A stretch of 64,000 bases of DNA from Eublepharis macularius (Eukaryota > Chordata > Lepidosauria > Squamata > Eublepharidae): positions 13,040,001 to 13,104,000 of the forward strand of contig NC_072801.1 in the NCBI RefSeq assembly GCF_028583425.1, written 5' to 3'. The position numbers were made by a program, and so were the translations under genes. Below, in pieces: positions 1 to 10,637 of the stretch (position 1 is the stretch's first letter; every line of letters starts with the position of its first letter). The notes beneath the pieces were generated by a model, which ran no database searches, was not told the origin of the DNA, and saw only the letters and a list, made by a program, of their open reading frames with translations.

Positions 1-218
1 TGTTGGGGGATGAGGGCTAAATGATTGTCTTTCAGGATACTCAACATTATGCATATCAACATACACAGCATTTCCACTAGAGGTTACACTTGCCACATGC
101 CATCTTTAGCATGGGCGGTTCATAACACACAGTGCCTCTGCTGCAGAGGGAAAACATGATTTAATTCCGACTGGCCATCTTTTGTCTAGATAAGCACAAA
201 TCGATCCAGATTTCTCAC

Positions 219-371
219 CTGTGTTTCCTTGCAGGGCTTGAAGCTGAAATGCTGCATCAGGCTAGCAACAGCTACCTTTACGATAAAGAGAGCAAACCTC
301 ATTCCAATGCAATTTCTAGGGCCAGCTCCAAAAGGCAAGAACACATAAGGGTTTATTTTCTCTTTCATCTC
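219..371 (-). pseudogene. Pseudogene A exon 12 (heme loop)
   Basis: [20 protein letters not shown], then CIGMRFALF and on to [10 protein letters not shown], donor GTGAGA. The position matching the copy B acceptor (163 nt) reads GT, not AG; the next AG gives 153 nt. Confidence 0.88.
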
Positions 372-896
372 CTGTTTCCAGACAAAAAAGGAGAAGGTTG
401 TGCTTGGTTATTTACAACATGTGAAATGACAAGTTGGTCTGATAATAACACAAGGTAAAAATTCACTGTAAAATCCCACAGATCTCCTATATATCAGGCT
501 CTAGTTCATCGTATTCTGTAATATCAGAATGGCCAGTCAGAGGAGAGAATTATGGGTAGTCCAAACCAACGAAGTACAGCTCTGCCACATTTTGGGATAA
601 TTATATGTGCTCTAGGGTGACACATGAGGTTCTTCAAGGGGCCAAAATAAGCAACTCCCTGGAACAAGTTCAGGCTAGGAAAACAGTGGGAGAGGAAAGG
701 CTTTATCTCCCTATCCTCCCATGGTGCAGTCACAATTTGAATGGAGGTCTGAGAATTAATTTCCAAACATGGGAAGCTGTGGAAATGGGCAGGCTAACCT
801 ACAAAATGGAGAAGAGGAAAATGAGCTAATGGCTGTGGTTTGTACAGTTTGTAGTAGAAGGAAATCCACCAATTCTGACATCTAACTTTACTATAC
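372..896. other. Interval between pseudogene exons 12 and 10; exon 11 absent
   Basis: Only 525 bp separate exon 12 from exon 10, against about 2.8 kb in copy B. No K-helix ExxR, HRDPxYW or PERF coding sequence is visible in either frame set of the minus strand. Confidence 0.75.
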
Positions 897-1048
897 CTTA
901 TTGGGCAGAACCGAATCAATCTCCTCCTGAAATTTTTGCTGAGCATCAGGGTAGATAGCTAATTCATAAACCAGGTAACTGAGCATGTTGCTGGTAGTCT
1001 CATATCCCACAAATATAAATGTAATGGCTTGTGCCAGAATCTCACTCT
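897..1048 (-). pseudogene. Pseudogene A exon 10 (I-helix, open)
   Basis: [20 protein letters not shown], then [20 protein letters not shown] and [10 protein letters not shown]. The homologous acceptor position has lost its AG; a TTTTACAG nine bases on would give 152 nt and keep phase. It keeps the canonical GYETTS lost by copy B. Confidence 0.85.
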
Positions 1049-1137
1049 CTGTAAAAGGCATCAGAAGAAAGGAAGGGAATGGTAAAGGCTGGAAACAAAA
1101 CAAAAGCAGCACACATGACAACGTGAAGAACAGGTAG

Positions 1138-1391
1138 AACAATAACAACAACAACATTTGATTTATATACAGCCCTTCGGGACAACTTAACGCCCACTAA
1201 GAGAGGTTTACAACGTATGTTGTTATTATCCCCACAACAATCACCATGTGTGGTGGGTGGGTCTGAGAGAGCTCTGAAAGAGCTGTGACTTACCCAAGGT
1301 CACCTAGCTGGCTTCAAGCGGAGGAGTGGGGAATCAAACCCAGTTCTCCAGATTAGAGTCCTGCTGCTCTTAACCACTACAACCAAACTGG
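1138..1391 (-). repeat. tRNA-derived SINE (Sauria-SINE-like)
   Basis: Reverse copy: box-B-like GGGTTTGATTCCCCACTCC and tail TATATAAATC(R)AATGTTGTTG. Intron of pseudogene A. Confidence 0.82.
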
Positions 1392-1799
1392 TGTTACCTC
1401 CTTTCAGATTATAGAGGCAAGACTAGAGAATGGAATTGCGTTCCTAGCATTGTTTGGTAATGTTCTCAGGACACCGTAAAAAAGGACGGAGTCCTACCGG
1501 GGTTGTCATGAATTGCCCACCAGCTTGTTGGATCCTCCCCCCCCCCCTTTTTGGTGCATACAAACCCAGGTTGGATGACTCGGATTTTTTTGCAAGGATA
1601 GTTGTTCCCATGAATTATTATGGCTTTTTTATGTATTGGGTTGCATAGATTGGAATTATGTCCACTGGCAGCCGCTCTTCAAGGTCTCACACAAAGAACA
1701 TTTTTTGCCTGCTGAGACCCTTGAACTGGAGATTGAACACGGGTCTCTCTAGTACTTGTTTATTCTTCTCTTCTGTCAAGAAGCATAGAGCACAGGGTA

Positions 1800-1955
1800 G
1801 GTGGTCCTTGCGTCCTAATTTTATTCCTTGCAAAAACCCTGCAAAGTAGTCTAGGCTGAGAGAAAAAGAGTTACTGGCCCAAGGCCACCCAGCAAGCTTC
1901 ATAGCAGAGGCTCGATTTGAACTCTGATCCTGATCCAACACTGTAATCATTACAG
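1800..1955. repeat. MIR-like (CORE) SINE fragment
   Basis: CTGGCCCAAGGCCACCCAGC and GGCTCGATTTGAACTCTGAT, the vertebrate MIR core. Similar pieces at 50745-50880, 53620-53785, 54663-54800 and 63370-63500. Confidence 0.5.
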
Positions 1956-1959
1956 CATA

Positions 1960-2200
1960 GATCCAGAGGAGTTAGCTCTGTTACTCTGCAGTTGCAAAAT
2001 AGTAAAGTGTCCAGTACCAGCTTTAAGACTAACCAACTTTATTGTAGCATAAGCTTTCGAGAACCACAGCTCTCTTTGTCAGCTCTCTTTGTAGCAAGCT
2101 TATGCTACAATAAAATTGCATCTGACAAAGAGAGCTGTGTTTCTCAAAAGCTTACACTACAATGAAGTAGGTTAGTCTTAAAGGTGCTACTGGACTCTTT
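1960..2200. repeat. Hairpin SINE-like (TTAGTCTTAAAGGTGCTACT) repeat
   Basis: Palindromic repeat with arms AAGACTAACCAACTTTATTG and AGGTTAGTCTTAAAGGTGCT; middle rearranged. Intron 9 of pseudogene A. Confidence 0.75.
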
Positions 2201-2613
2201 CCTATCATTACAGTAGACTCTTCTGTACTTCTTTTAAACAGCATATCTGCTATACATGCTCCTATGATCTTTAGTTTTATTTCATAGGCTGCTTCTACAT
2301 GGCAATAATTCTCCAGATAGCTTTCAATGCTGTTGCCACAATGAAATGGCCACATGCCAATTTCCCTTACACTTTCCTTGCCTCAGCCCCCTCCCCTGCA
2401 GGGCTGCCATTCCCCCCCCCTCAGAAATTATGGGACAATGTTGTGTGGTTGCTTTAAAAAAACCCTCTCCACTATAGACACCAAACTGGACCAAATCCGC
2501 CAATTACATACCTCCATATTTTCCCAGGTAAATATTCCCTGGCAACAAAAATCGATTGGGGGATCTGAAACCTCTCTCGTTCTTCTCAGCTGAGAATAAT
2601 TTGCAAGTATTAC

Positions 2614-2701
2614 CTTTATAGGAGTGAGCCGCACCATTGCTCTCATTTGTGTTCTTTGATTTTTGGGAGTCTATCATCAATTGCAAGAAATCTACTCTGC
2701 C
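2614..2701 (-). pseudogene. Pseudogene A exon 9 (open)
   Basis: 88 nt. [20 protein letters not shown], then SNGAAHSYK; acceptor CCCAG and donor GTAATA. Confidence 0.88.
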
Positions 2702-2743
2702 CTGGGAATGGAAACAACAGAACAGAAATAAGCAGAGAATATT

Positions 2744-2960
2744 GCAAAATAGTAAAGAGTCCAGTAGCCCCTTTAAGACTAACCAACTTTATTGTAGCAT
2801 AAGCTTTCAAGAACCACAGCTCTCTTTGTCAGATGCATCTAATGAAGAGAACTGTGGTTCTCAAAAGCTTATGCTACAATAAAGTTGGTTCATCTTAAAA
2901 GTGCTACTGGACTCTTTACGATCTTGCAACTACAGACTAACACGGCTAACTCCTCTGGAT
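2744..2960 (+). repeat. Hairpin SINE-like repeat with 11-bp target duplication
   Basis: CAGAGAATATT at 2733-2743 and 2961-2971. The copy starts inside the element (GCAAAATAGTAAAGAG) and ends at GGCTAACTCCTCTGGAT, i.e. 5'-truncated with a whole 3' end. Intron 8 of pseudogene A. Confidence 0.82.
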
Positions 2961-3110
2961 CAGAGAATATTGGACATCCTTACTCTTTGAGAAGGGGCAG
3001 AAATTCCAAACAATACTTGCTCAGAATTCCTTCCTGTTAAATCTAGTGGAAGAAACAAAGCTAAAGATGCCACCAAATAAAACCTTTATACCTGGATAAT
3101 GCTGCTGACA

Positions 3111-3362
3111 GCCAGTTTGGTGTAGTGGTTAAGAGCACGGGACTCTAATCTGGAGAACTGGGTTTGATTCCCCACTCCTCCACTTGAAGCCAGCTGGGTG
3201 ACCTTGGGTCAGTCACAGCTTCTCGGAGCCCTCTCAGCCCCACCAACCTCACAGGGTGATTGTTGTGGGGATAATGATAACATACTTTGTAAACTGCTCT
3301 GAGGGGGCATTAAGTTGTTCTAAAGGGCGGTATATAAATTGAATGTTGTTGCTGTTGTTGTT
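3111..3362 (+). repeat. tRNA-derived SINE (Sauria-SINE-like)
   Basis: GCCAGTTTGGTGTAGTGGTT head with GGTTTGATTCC box B and (GTT)n tail. Confidence 0.85.
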
Positions 3363-4303
3363 ATGTACAACTCCAAACTTGTTGGAACAGTTTTTGGCAG
3401 TCCAGTGCAGGACCAGGGTGGGAAATTTCTATCAATATTGTGGGTAGAGCTAACGTAGCACAACAACATGAAGACACTATATGAATCCAGAAGGCGTCTT
3501 CTCCTGTACAGCGTGGCTGGTTTATGATTTATCACTGTATGAATGATTGATATCCTGCCAATACTTTCAAGGTGGCATGCGTAGGGTTCTTTGGAGACAT
3601 CCTATCAAAGCACTGACCAGTCCAGATCAGTTTATTTCCTCATATCTGTGCTCTTACTATTTGGAGAGGGGAGCTGTTACCACATAATTTTTTTTAATTG
3701 TGTTTTTCTGCGAACACGGAATCCCCCTAAATTATAGCTGTGTGAGCTGGCCCCTTTGTTCCCTTTTCCTCATCCATATGAGGATCAGTCCCTTGGCTAT
3801 TTAAATATTAACAGGCTCCCAACTGCAGGGGACAAGTTCTTGCCAGCCCCCTCTTCCTGCCTGCCTGCCTTTTCCAACCTCTGTAATCTCCAGTCTTGAG
3901 TATTCCATAAGCAAAGAGGAATACAGTGTACGCAGAGCAAAAAAAATGAGATTTAGTCAAGCCTACGCTGTTTTGTACTGTCAGTTCTTCTGTGGTTAGT
4001 TCTCCGTTCCAAAGTTTTCATCCAACTCAAGAGAAGGCGTACCTTTTGTTGTAAATTGTAGAGATTATGTGCATAAATTTGAGAATTCCAGAAATATGTT
4101 TAATGTGTGTCAAAGTTTGATTTTAATAGCTTTAAGTAGTTTAGTCCTGGGACTTATTTTCTAATTTGGGATCTGTTTGTAAAGTACACTATTGACACCC
4201 CTGCAGCAGATTCATAAAATATGAATTGTTGGTCATTAAAGACCTAAGATCTTAAAATAAATATAAAGGTTTTAAAAAGAGAAGTTTGTACTTGCTTGCT
4301 TTT
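3363..4303. other. Pseudogene A intron 8 remainder
   Basis: No repeat or coding similarity recognised; mostly A/T-rich, with a polypyrimidine block CTCTTCCTGCCTGCCTGCCT near 3850. Confidence 0.5.
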
Positions 4304-4326
4304 ACCACTTCGTTCCTTTTCTCAAA

Positions 4327-4875
4327 GGGCCAAGCTACAAGTGACAAATGACACATAGTGATCGAGTGGAGTGCAAGTGGAGCGCAAGTGAACAGGGAGG
4401 AATGTCAGACCTGTGGCTAGATAATGTCTATACTCCAGACTACCTTCTGCAATCAGACAAGAGTCCGTTGTTTTTAAAAAGTTTACTGAAGAAAGTATTC
4501 ATTATAGTCCACTGGCCTAGATACAATATCCAGGCTGGTACACGTGTATTGTTACGAATGACAGGCAAAGCATGAGGTACAAAGTATCAGATCCCAGCAG
4601 ACCCAACCTCCCCCCATAGTTCTCAAAACAATCCCTTTGAAGCTGAGAAAGCGAAAGTTTCCCAAGGCTGGAAAAGCGATAGCCAAAACAATCCTCTTCT
4701 GTAAGATAGCTGCTGGGAACATCTTGGCACCTGTGAACAAAGCACTTAGAATACTGAAAGAATTAATATGGAGTCTCTTTGGTTACATACATACACTCTA
4801 ACCCTGACAAGGAATACATGTGAGTCTGTTCACTTACCGTTCAAGTGTCATTCGTCACTTGTAGCTTGGCCCTCA
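4327..4875. mobile_element. Foldback MITE (GGGCCAAGCTACAAGTGACG ends) inside exon 8
   Basis: Terminal inverted repeats GGGCCAAGCTACAAGTGAC at 4327 and GTCACTTGTAGCTTGGCCC ending at 4872. Without the 407-bp LTR inside it the MITE is only about 135 bp. Same family at 9261, 13811, 16533 and 41859-42170. Confidence 0.85.
4403..4809. mobile_element. Solo LTR fossil inside the exon 8 MITE
   Basis: Starts TGTCAG, ends CTGACA, 407 bp, with the 5-bp target duplication AGGAA at 4398-4402 and 4810-4814. A retroviral or Gypsy-type LTR left by recombination; family not assigned. Younger than the MITE it entered. Confidence 0.8.
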
Positions 4876-5101
4876 GTTCTCCTTGATTTTGGCAACTGAT
4901 CTTACAAAGAATTCTATGGCTTTACTAGGGAAAATGCTAACGTTCATCATCTTCAAAAGAGGATTTAAGAATAGGAATACATCTTGGAGAGAGGGGTAAA
5001 AGAAGCATCATAAGAAGGGCACAATATTGCTTCAGATACTCTCTATGTGTACATAGGCACTCCATGTATATGTATACGTATATTTTGTGTATATGAACAC
5101 C

Positions 5102-5246
5102 TGACTTGGATAGCCCAGGCAAGCCCAATCTTCAGTGTTGCAGAGGTTGGCAACGGCAAACCACCTCTGTTAGTTTCTTGCCATGAAAACCCCACTAGGG
5201 TTGCCCTAAGTCAGCCATGACGTGACGGCACTCTCCAACAAACACA
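5102..5246 (+). repeat. 5S-rRNA-derived SINE, internal part lost
   Basis: GACTTGGATAGCCCAGGCAA, then the shared tail AACCACCTCTGTTAGTTTCT to CGGCACTCTCCAACA. Confidence 0.68.
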
Positions 5247-5478
5247 AAACTGAGATGGGATTCTTTAATTTGTTCTTGTTTTTAATCCTCTGTATTGTTT
5301 CTGCCTTGTTGATGAAACATTATACTGCTTGCAGTTTGTGGTTGCTTTGTGAGCTGCTTTGAGTCTAATGAGATGAGATGGGATATAAATGTTTTAAGTA
5401 AACAGAGAAAGGGCAAAATCATATGATTTAGCCTTCCTGGAGTTCCTGTTATGTGTGGAGCACAGGGATTCTCTAGCT

Positions 5479-5699
5479 CAGGGCTTTTTTTCAGCGGGAA
5501 CGTGGTGGAACGGAGTTCTGGAACCTCTTGAAAAGGGTCACATGGCTGATGGCCCCGCCCCCTGATCTCCAGACAGGGGAGTTGAGATTGCCCTCTGCGC
5601 TGTCTGGCGATCAGGGGGCGGGGCCACCAGCCATATGACCATTTTCTCCAAGGGCAACCCACTGAGTTCCACCACCTCTTTTCCCAGAAATAAGCCCTG
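5479..5699. mobile_element. hAT MITE (CAGGGCTTTTTTTC ends)
   Basis: Ends CAGGGCTTTTTTTC and AGCCCTG; 8-bp target duplication CTCTAGCT / CTCTAGTT. Intron 7 of pseudogene A. Confidence 0.88.
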
Positions 5700-5950
5700 C
5701 TCTAGTTTGTAACAGAATACTCCAGATCAGGTAAGCAAGCACCAGAATTTGACCATAGGCACTGTAACCAAAAGCTAGGCCCCAGGCTACAGGTAAATTT
5801 ACACAGGTTTAGTAATATATTCCATTTCACAACTAGGGTTTGCTGGTTGTTGACTTTTATCGGCAAAGGATCCCAAAAACCCATAATTAAGGAAAGCTCA
5901 CTGGCTGCAGATTGCCAATACAGATTTGCACGGTTGCCGAGGCAACTTAC

Positions 5951-6099
5951 ACATCAAAATGAAGAGTGGGGGAAAGAAATCAAACTTCACCAGTTTCTGC
6001 GGCTCCCTGACAAAGAGGTCTTTGGGCTGCTTCACAGAGTCAGTGGTCACGCTGAACGAGGTGCTGGTAACGACATCCATGCAGTTAGCGCCCAACATG
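5951..6099 (-). pseudogene. Pseudogene A exon 7 (open)
   Basis: 149 nt. [20 protein letters not shown] and on to FFPPLFILM; splice sites consensus. Confidence 0.9.
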
Positions 6100-6379
6100 C
6101 TGAACAGAGGTGGGAAACGGGACAGGAGGAGGGGAAATTGTAAAATAGATCCATCTGTTTTATGGAAATTGGCTTATTTTAAGGAAGCTTTAAAAAAACC
6201 TAGGCCCCAACTTGCGTCAGTGGGCTCCTCAGACTCTGCCCTCAAGCCGAGGCAGATGGTCTGGGATGTTTCATAGCCCTTGGCTCCATCCTATCAGAGG
6301 TCTGTGATGGGAACTCCATAATGCTGCAAAGAAAAGGCTCCAGCCAGAGAGGGTCAGTTCAGCTCTTTCAAAGCCCAAT

Positions 6380-6890
6380 GGCAGTTAGCTTACAGCTGGA
6401 GGAAGGAGAGTCCCAGCAGCAGGCACAGTGCCACGTTTTCTGGCACCTGAAGGCAGGGGCAGCTTCAGCACTGTTGCTGCCCCCACGCACATGCGCAAAG
6501 CGCAAGCATGCACCTGGACAGCGTTTTGACGTCAGGCAGCTGGGATGGCTTGCGTGCGTCCTCCCAGCCGTCCCGCTCAGTTGCTCCATGTGCCACCCCG
6601 GCCGCCCGTAGTTGGTGCTACTGGACGCTGTGAGCACATGCTGGCAGTGGCAGCAGCACGGGGCAGCTGAACGGGAGGGCTGGGAGGCTGCAGCAGCTGC
6701 GGGCCAGGTGCAGCAGGTGGCCGGGCAACACACAGGTGGCTTCCCAGCCCTCCAGCACTGCCACTGTCAGCTCTGCGGCACACACCCCCACCCCCGGCAC
6801 CCCCTCCAGTGCCTCAGTGCTTGAGGCGGCTGCCAGACCTGCCTCTATGGACGCGCTGGCCCTGCCCAGCAGTGATGGCAAAAGATGTGA
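6380..6890. other. GC-rich block in pseudogene A intron 6
   Basis: CpG- and GCAGC-rich stretch unlike its A/T-rich flanks. Frames are open on both strands only because of composition. No gene recognised. Confidence 0.45.
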
Positions 6891-7200
6891 TTTCAGGCTG
6901 TTATTTGGTGGTGTCAGCATGTGTCCAGGCACGCCACGCCTTTAATTTCTTTGCTTTAACGGGCAATTAACACTGAACTTTCTTAAGAAAGCCCACGGGG
7001 GGCCTGCAGATCCAGACTCTGAATGGGACTGGGCTTGTTACCTGCTACTGAGGATTGAACTACAATGGCAGATCGTTGTGATTAAATCTGGCTCTGCCCC
7101 AACCACAGCGAAAGCAGAGCGGGGTCTAGTTTAACAAGCAAAAAGAGTGTGAGGGTGAAGAGGCTGCCTCCTTCTTACCAGAGGCATACTTCCCTACCAG

Positions 7201-7511
7201 AGCCAGAGGAGTTAGCCATGTTAGTCTGCAGTAGCAAAATAGCAAAGAGTCCAGTAGCACCTTTAAGGCTAACCAACTTTGTTGTAGCATAAGCTTTCGA
7301 GAGCCACAGTTCTCTGACGATGCATCTGATGAAGAGAGCTGTGGTTCTTGAAAGCTTATGCTACAATAAAGTTGCCTCTGACAAGGAGAGCTGTGGCTCT
7401 CGAAAGCTTATGCTACAATAAGGTTGCATCTGACAAAGAGAGCTGTGGTTCTCAAAAGCTTATGCTACAATAAAGTTGGTTAGTCTTAAAGGTGCTGCTG
7501 GACTCTGCTAT
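7201..7511 (-). repeat. Hairpin SINE-like repeat with 52-bp tandem arms
   Basis: Flanked by TTCCCTACCAG on both sides (7190-7200 and about 7512-7522). The arm around CTGATGAAGAGAGCTGTGG is repeated three times at a 52-bp period from 7326. Intron 6 of pseudogene A. Confidence 0.78.
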
Positions 7512-7524
7512 TTTCCCTACCAGG

Positions 7525-7922
7525 AGCCAGTTTGGTGCAGTAGTTAAGAGTGGCAAGACTCTAATCTGGAGAGCCAGGTTTGATTCCCCACTCCTCCGCT
7601 TGAAGCCAGCTGGGTGACCTTGGGTCAGTCACAGCTCTCTCAGAGCTCTCTCAGCCTCACCCACCTCACAGGGTGATTGCTGTGGGGTTTACTTTGTAAA
7701 CCACTCTGAGTGGGTGTTAAGTTGTCCTGAAGGGCAGTATATAAATCCAGGGCTTTTTTTCTGGGAAAAGAGGTGGTGGAACTCAGTGGGTTGCCCTCAG
7801 GGAAAATGGTCACATGGCTGGTGGCCATTTTCAAGAGGTTCTGGAACTCCGTTCCCCTGCGTTCCTGCTAAAAAAAAAGCCCTGTATGAATCCAGTGTTA
7901 TATAAATCGAATGTTATATTGT
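7525..7922 (+). repeat. tRNA-derived SINE, tail split by hAT MITE
   Basis: Head AGCCAGTTTGGTGCAGTAGT; TATATAAATC interrupted at 7748 by the MITE and resumed at 7885. Confidence 0.8.
7748..7884. mobile_element. hAT MITE in the tail of a SINE
   Basis: 137 bp, target duplication TATAAATC / TATGAATC; the SINE tail continues on the far side. Confidence 0.85.
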
Positions 7923-8451
7923 TCTCTATCTCTTCATCACTTTCCCTTGAACTGGACTCATCTGTGTTCCTCCTACTACATTTGAGCATTAAATTTAACC
8001 TCTATGCCCCCCTCCTGCTTCACAGCTGAAGCAGATCCAAGCTTTATGTGCACAGATACTTTGAAAATGACTCCAACTGAAGGAATTATATACCGGCCAG
8101 GTCTGGCTTATTGCCCTGAGGGTTCAGCCTGGCCTCGGCAGGACAGAATGTCCATTTCCGTTAAGAAAAAATGGCAAACTTGTTTTTTTTTAAAAAAACT
8201 GCAGGGTTTTCTTCCAGTTATATCTATTCCACTCAGAGGGAGCCCTCAGAGGCCCAGTCATCATTTTTCCTCGGAGGCTATTCCACCAGCTTCAGTCAAA
8301 ATCCTCCTAAATTTCCCTCTTTCTGCCTAGTTCTCCAGGTGGACCCATCCATCACCTTGAAAAGTACGCTCTTCCCACCTACCCAAAGCAGCCTCTATTC
8401 CCTCAGATGATGAACAAGTCACTTGACTTGCTGCACCAGGCAGTTACTCAC

Positions 8452-8540
8452 TTTTTAATGTCCAGTGGTTCTTCCCGCTCCTCTTTTCCTTGAATATTTT
8501 TCATTAGACTTTGTGCATGATGCACAATGATGGGAAACGT
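8452..8540 (-). pseudogene. Pseudogene A exon 6 (open)
   Basis: 89 nt. FPIIVHHAQSLMKNIQGKEE, then REEPLDIK; acceptor ACTCAG and donor GTGAGT. Confidence 0.88.
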
Positions 8541-9115
8541 CTGAGTTGTTGGGGGTAGAGAAATTACAAAACAGAGTTAAGATTTTTTTCATATGCTCTT
8601 ACACTTGAGGTACCTTACAAAGCTACAATGCATCATAAAATACATGAAAAGATACAATAAGGTGTCAAAAACTTGTTAAAACTATTTTTTTAAAAAATGG
8701 GTAAACTGCCATTATGGCTACGCTGATACATTTTGTGATAGGAGGAAAATTGTAATGCTAATGAAAACTGGCATTTGTTTATTGAGCATCAGTGCAACAA
8801 AGCAGAAACCATCATCTGATGTTAAATGTATCTTTAATTTATTCCAGTTTGTGTTTCATGTAAGCATACTAAGACACTGCTGTGTGTATCGATTGTTTTA
8901 AGATGAGAACTTTAAAAATGAAAAAGAGCATCACTGCTTGAGTGGGTATTCAGATAATATAGAGCATCTTCTAGGAGCGAAAAGAGTTGCATACTATCCC
9001 TTAGTATGCTTTTAATAGGTACGCTACTATTTGGGCCAGAGATTAGGCTGGGATTTTTAAAAGAGTATCAGACTGGCTTGGTGGGTTTTATTGCAAGTGA
9101 CCTCTCTGGCCTTAC

Positions 9116-9214
9116 ATCTTTTAGCTTTCTACTGGTGAAGGCTGGCGAGAGCACGGTCCGTTGCTCATCTTTTGCTGCTGAAACAGCAGTTTCCAGTTTA
9201 CCCATTGGTAAATC
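9116..9214 (-). pseudogene. Pseudogene A exon 5, missing the C-helix Trp
   Basis: 99 nt against 114. DEQRTVLSPAFTSRKLKD aligns to [19 protein letters not shown], so the four codons WKRI are deleted in frame, removing the heme-propionate Trp; one more codon is missing near the start. Confidence 0.88.
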
Positions 9215-9260
9215 CTGAATGGGAGAGCAAAAAGAGAGCAACCATTTCTTTGATGTCATA

Positions 9261-9422
9261 GGGCCAAACTACAAGTAACGAATGACACTTGAACGGCAAG
9301 TCAACAGACTCATGTGTATTCCTCCCTGTTCACTTGCGCCACTTGCACAAGTGACTAGGGAGGAATACACGTGAGTCTGTTCACTTGCCGTTCAAGTGTC
9401 ATTCGTTACTTGTAGCTTGGCT
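9261..9422. mobile_element. Foldback MITE, GGCCAAGC family
   Basis: Near-palindrome with arms GGGCCAAACTACAAGTAACG and CGTTACTTGTAGCTTGGC, flanked by TCATAG on both sides (target duplication). Lies in intron 4 of pseudogene A. Confidence 0.85.
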
Positions 9423-9671
9423 CATAGTCACACAGCATTGTAATGGATTTCTCTAGAGGTGGTGAGAATATGGCAAAGATTCAAGAGCAAGGAACAGAAT
9501 CCAGAGATCATTGCTTTCCTAGATCATAGTATATTCCTGCCTTGGTTCCCAGGTGTATTGTCACTAGGCATTCTTTATTTAAAGTGTTGTGTTTCAAACT
9601 TTATATTTTCATTGAACAATGAGGTTCACTGTGACTTGTCTGTGAGTGTGGTAAAGAATATACAGTGAAGA

Positions 9672-10400
9672 GACTGCTCGGTGGAAGAGCATCCGCTTCT
9701 GTTATGAGCCTGGGCCTAGTGAGGCCTAGCGGCTCTGGGGAAGCCTGCACTAAAGTTACTGCAAGGCCTACATTTCCCAGGTTCCCTTTGGCCCCTGTGA
9801 TTGGGTAAGAGGGGATTTGGAGGGAAAATTTGCACCATTAGGAAAATAGGGGATGGTGCCTGAGTGAAGAGATAAAAGGCCTCACCACAGTGGGAGGGTG
9901 TTCAATTCTAGGCAGCAGAGCTGAGGAGAGGTGGCTCCAGACGGAGGGATCCCTCATCCAGAAGGGGTGAGACAGTTGGAAGACAGTCACCAGGAGACAG
10001 TAAGAACAGTCTAGTTAGACGCGTTAGGATATTCTAGTTTTGTTTGTGCACCAACCTTTACTATTCTCTTTAATCTACAAAGTTTGAGAACCACTTATTA
10101 ATAAACCTTTTAAATAAAGTTCTTTATGATTCTGCCTGGGTCCTCATGCTTCATTTGGTCATGTAATAAATCAAACCTACTGGGAAAGAGTCAACAGAAG
10201 GTGTTGGTTGGGTGCTCTGGGCCCTTTTTTAGGAAACCTGTACCAGAGTGGCGGCAGCCTACAGACCCCAGGAGCTGTGACAGCTTCACATGCAGCAAGT
10301 CCCAAGTTCAATCCCTGGCCACTTAGTTAAAAGGATCGGATAGTAGGTGATGTAGAAGATGTCCACCTGAGACCCCTGAGAGCTGTTGCCAGTCAGAGGA
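9672..10400 (+). repeat. tRNA-derived SINE of a second type, split by the solo LTR
   Basis: GCTCGGTGGAAGAGCATCCG up to 9699 and GCTTCACATGCAGCAAGTCC, GTTCAATCCCTGGCC (box B) from 10283. Confidence 0.72.
9700..10282. mobile_element. Solo LTR fossil inserted in a tRNA-derived SINE
   Basis: Starts TGTTATGAGCC, ends GGAGCTGTGACA, 583 bp, with target duplication GCTTC at 9695-9699 and 10283-10287. Contains a TATA-like GATAAAAGG and AATAAA signals. The flanking SINE reads through once the LTR is set aside. Confidence 0.82.
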
Positions 10401-10487
10401 AACAAGACTGAACTGGAAAAACAGGCTCTGGGTTATTAAATGGCAGCTGCAAGTGTCTGCCACAGACCCCCTTTTGCATTGCCATGA

Positions 10488-10632
10488 TGGGGCCATAACT
10501 CAGTGGTAGAACACACAGTTGGTACTAGGAGGAGGTCATGAGAAGGAACTGCCTAAGGCTCTGGAGGGCCACTTCCAGTCAGAGGAAACCATACTAGGCT
10601 GGATGGACCATTGGTCTGACTCAGTATAAGAC
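10488..10632 (+). repeat. tRNA-derived SINE of the second type
   Basis: GGGGCCATAACTCAGTGGTA head, then CCAGTCAGAGGAAACCATAC and TGGTCTGACTCAGTATAAG; middle shortened. Confidence 0.65.
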
Positions 10633-10637
10633 ACCTG

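Larger units (their letters stand above)
4306..4982 (-). pseudogene. Pseudogene A exon 8, split by a MITE holding a solo LTR
   Basis: 4876-4982 (107 nt) encodes VFLFLNPLLKMMNVSIFPSK, then AIEFFVRSVAKIKEN. 4306-4326 (21 nt) encodes FEKRNEV before a GT donor. 107 + 21 = 128, exactly the length of exon 8 in copy B and mammals, so the intervening 549 bp are an insertion into the exon. Confidence 0.9.

Noticed and set aside
4937-5128. Apparent frameshift in pseudogene exon 8 (PILKSSFEDDER frame)
   Set aside because: Moving the acceptor to CCAAG|AT gives a fully open frame VFLFLNPLLKMMNVSIFP with the same length as copy B; the other frame is a shadow.
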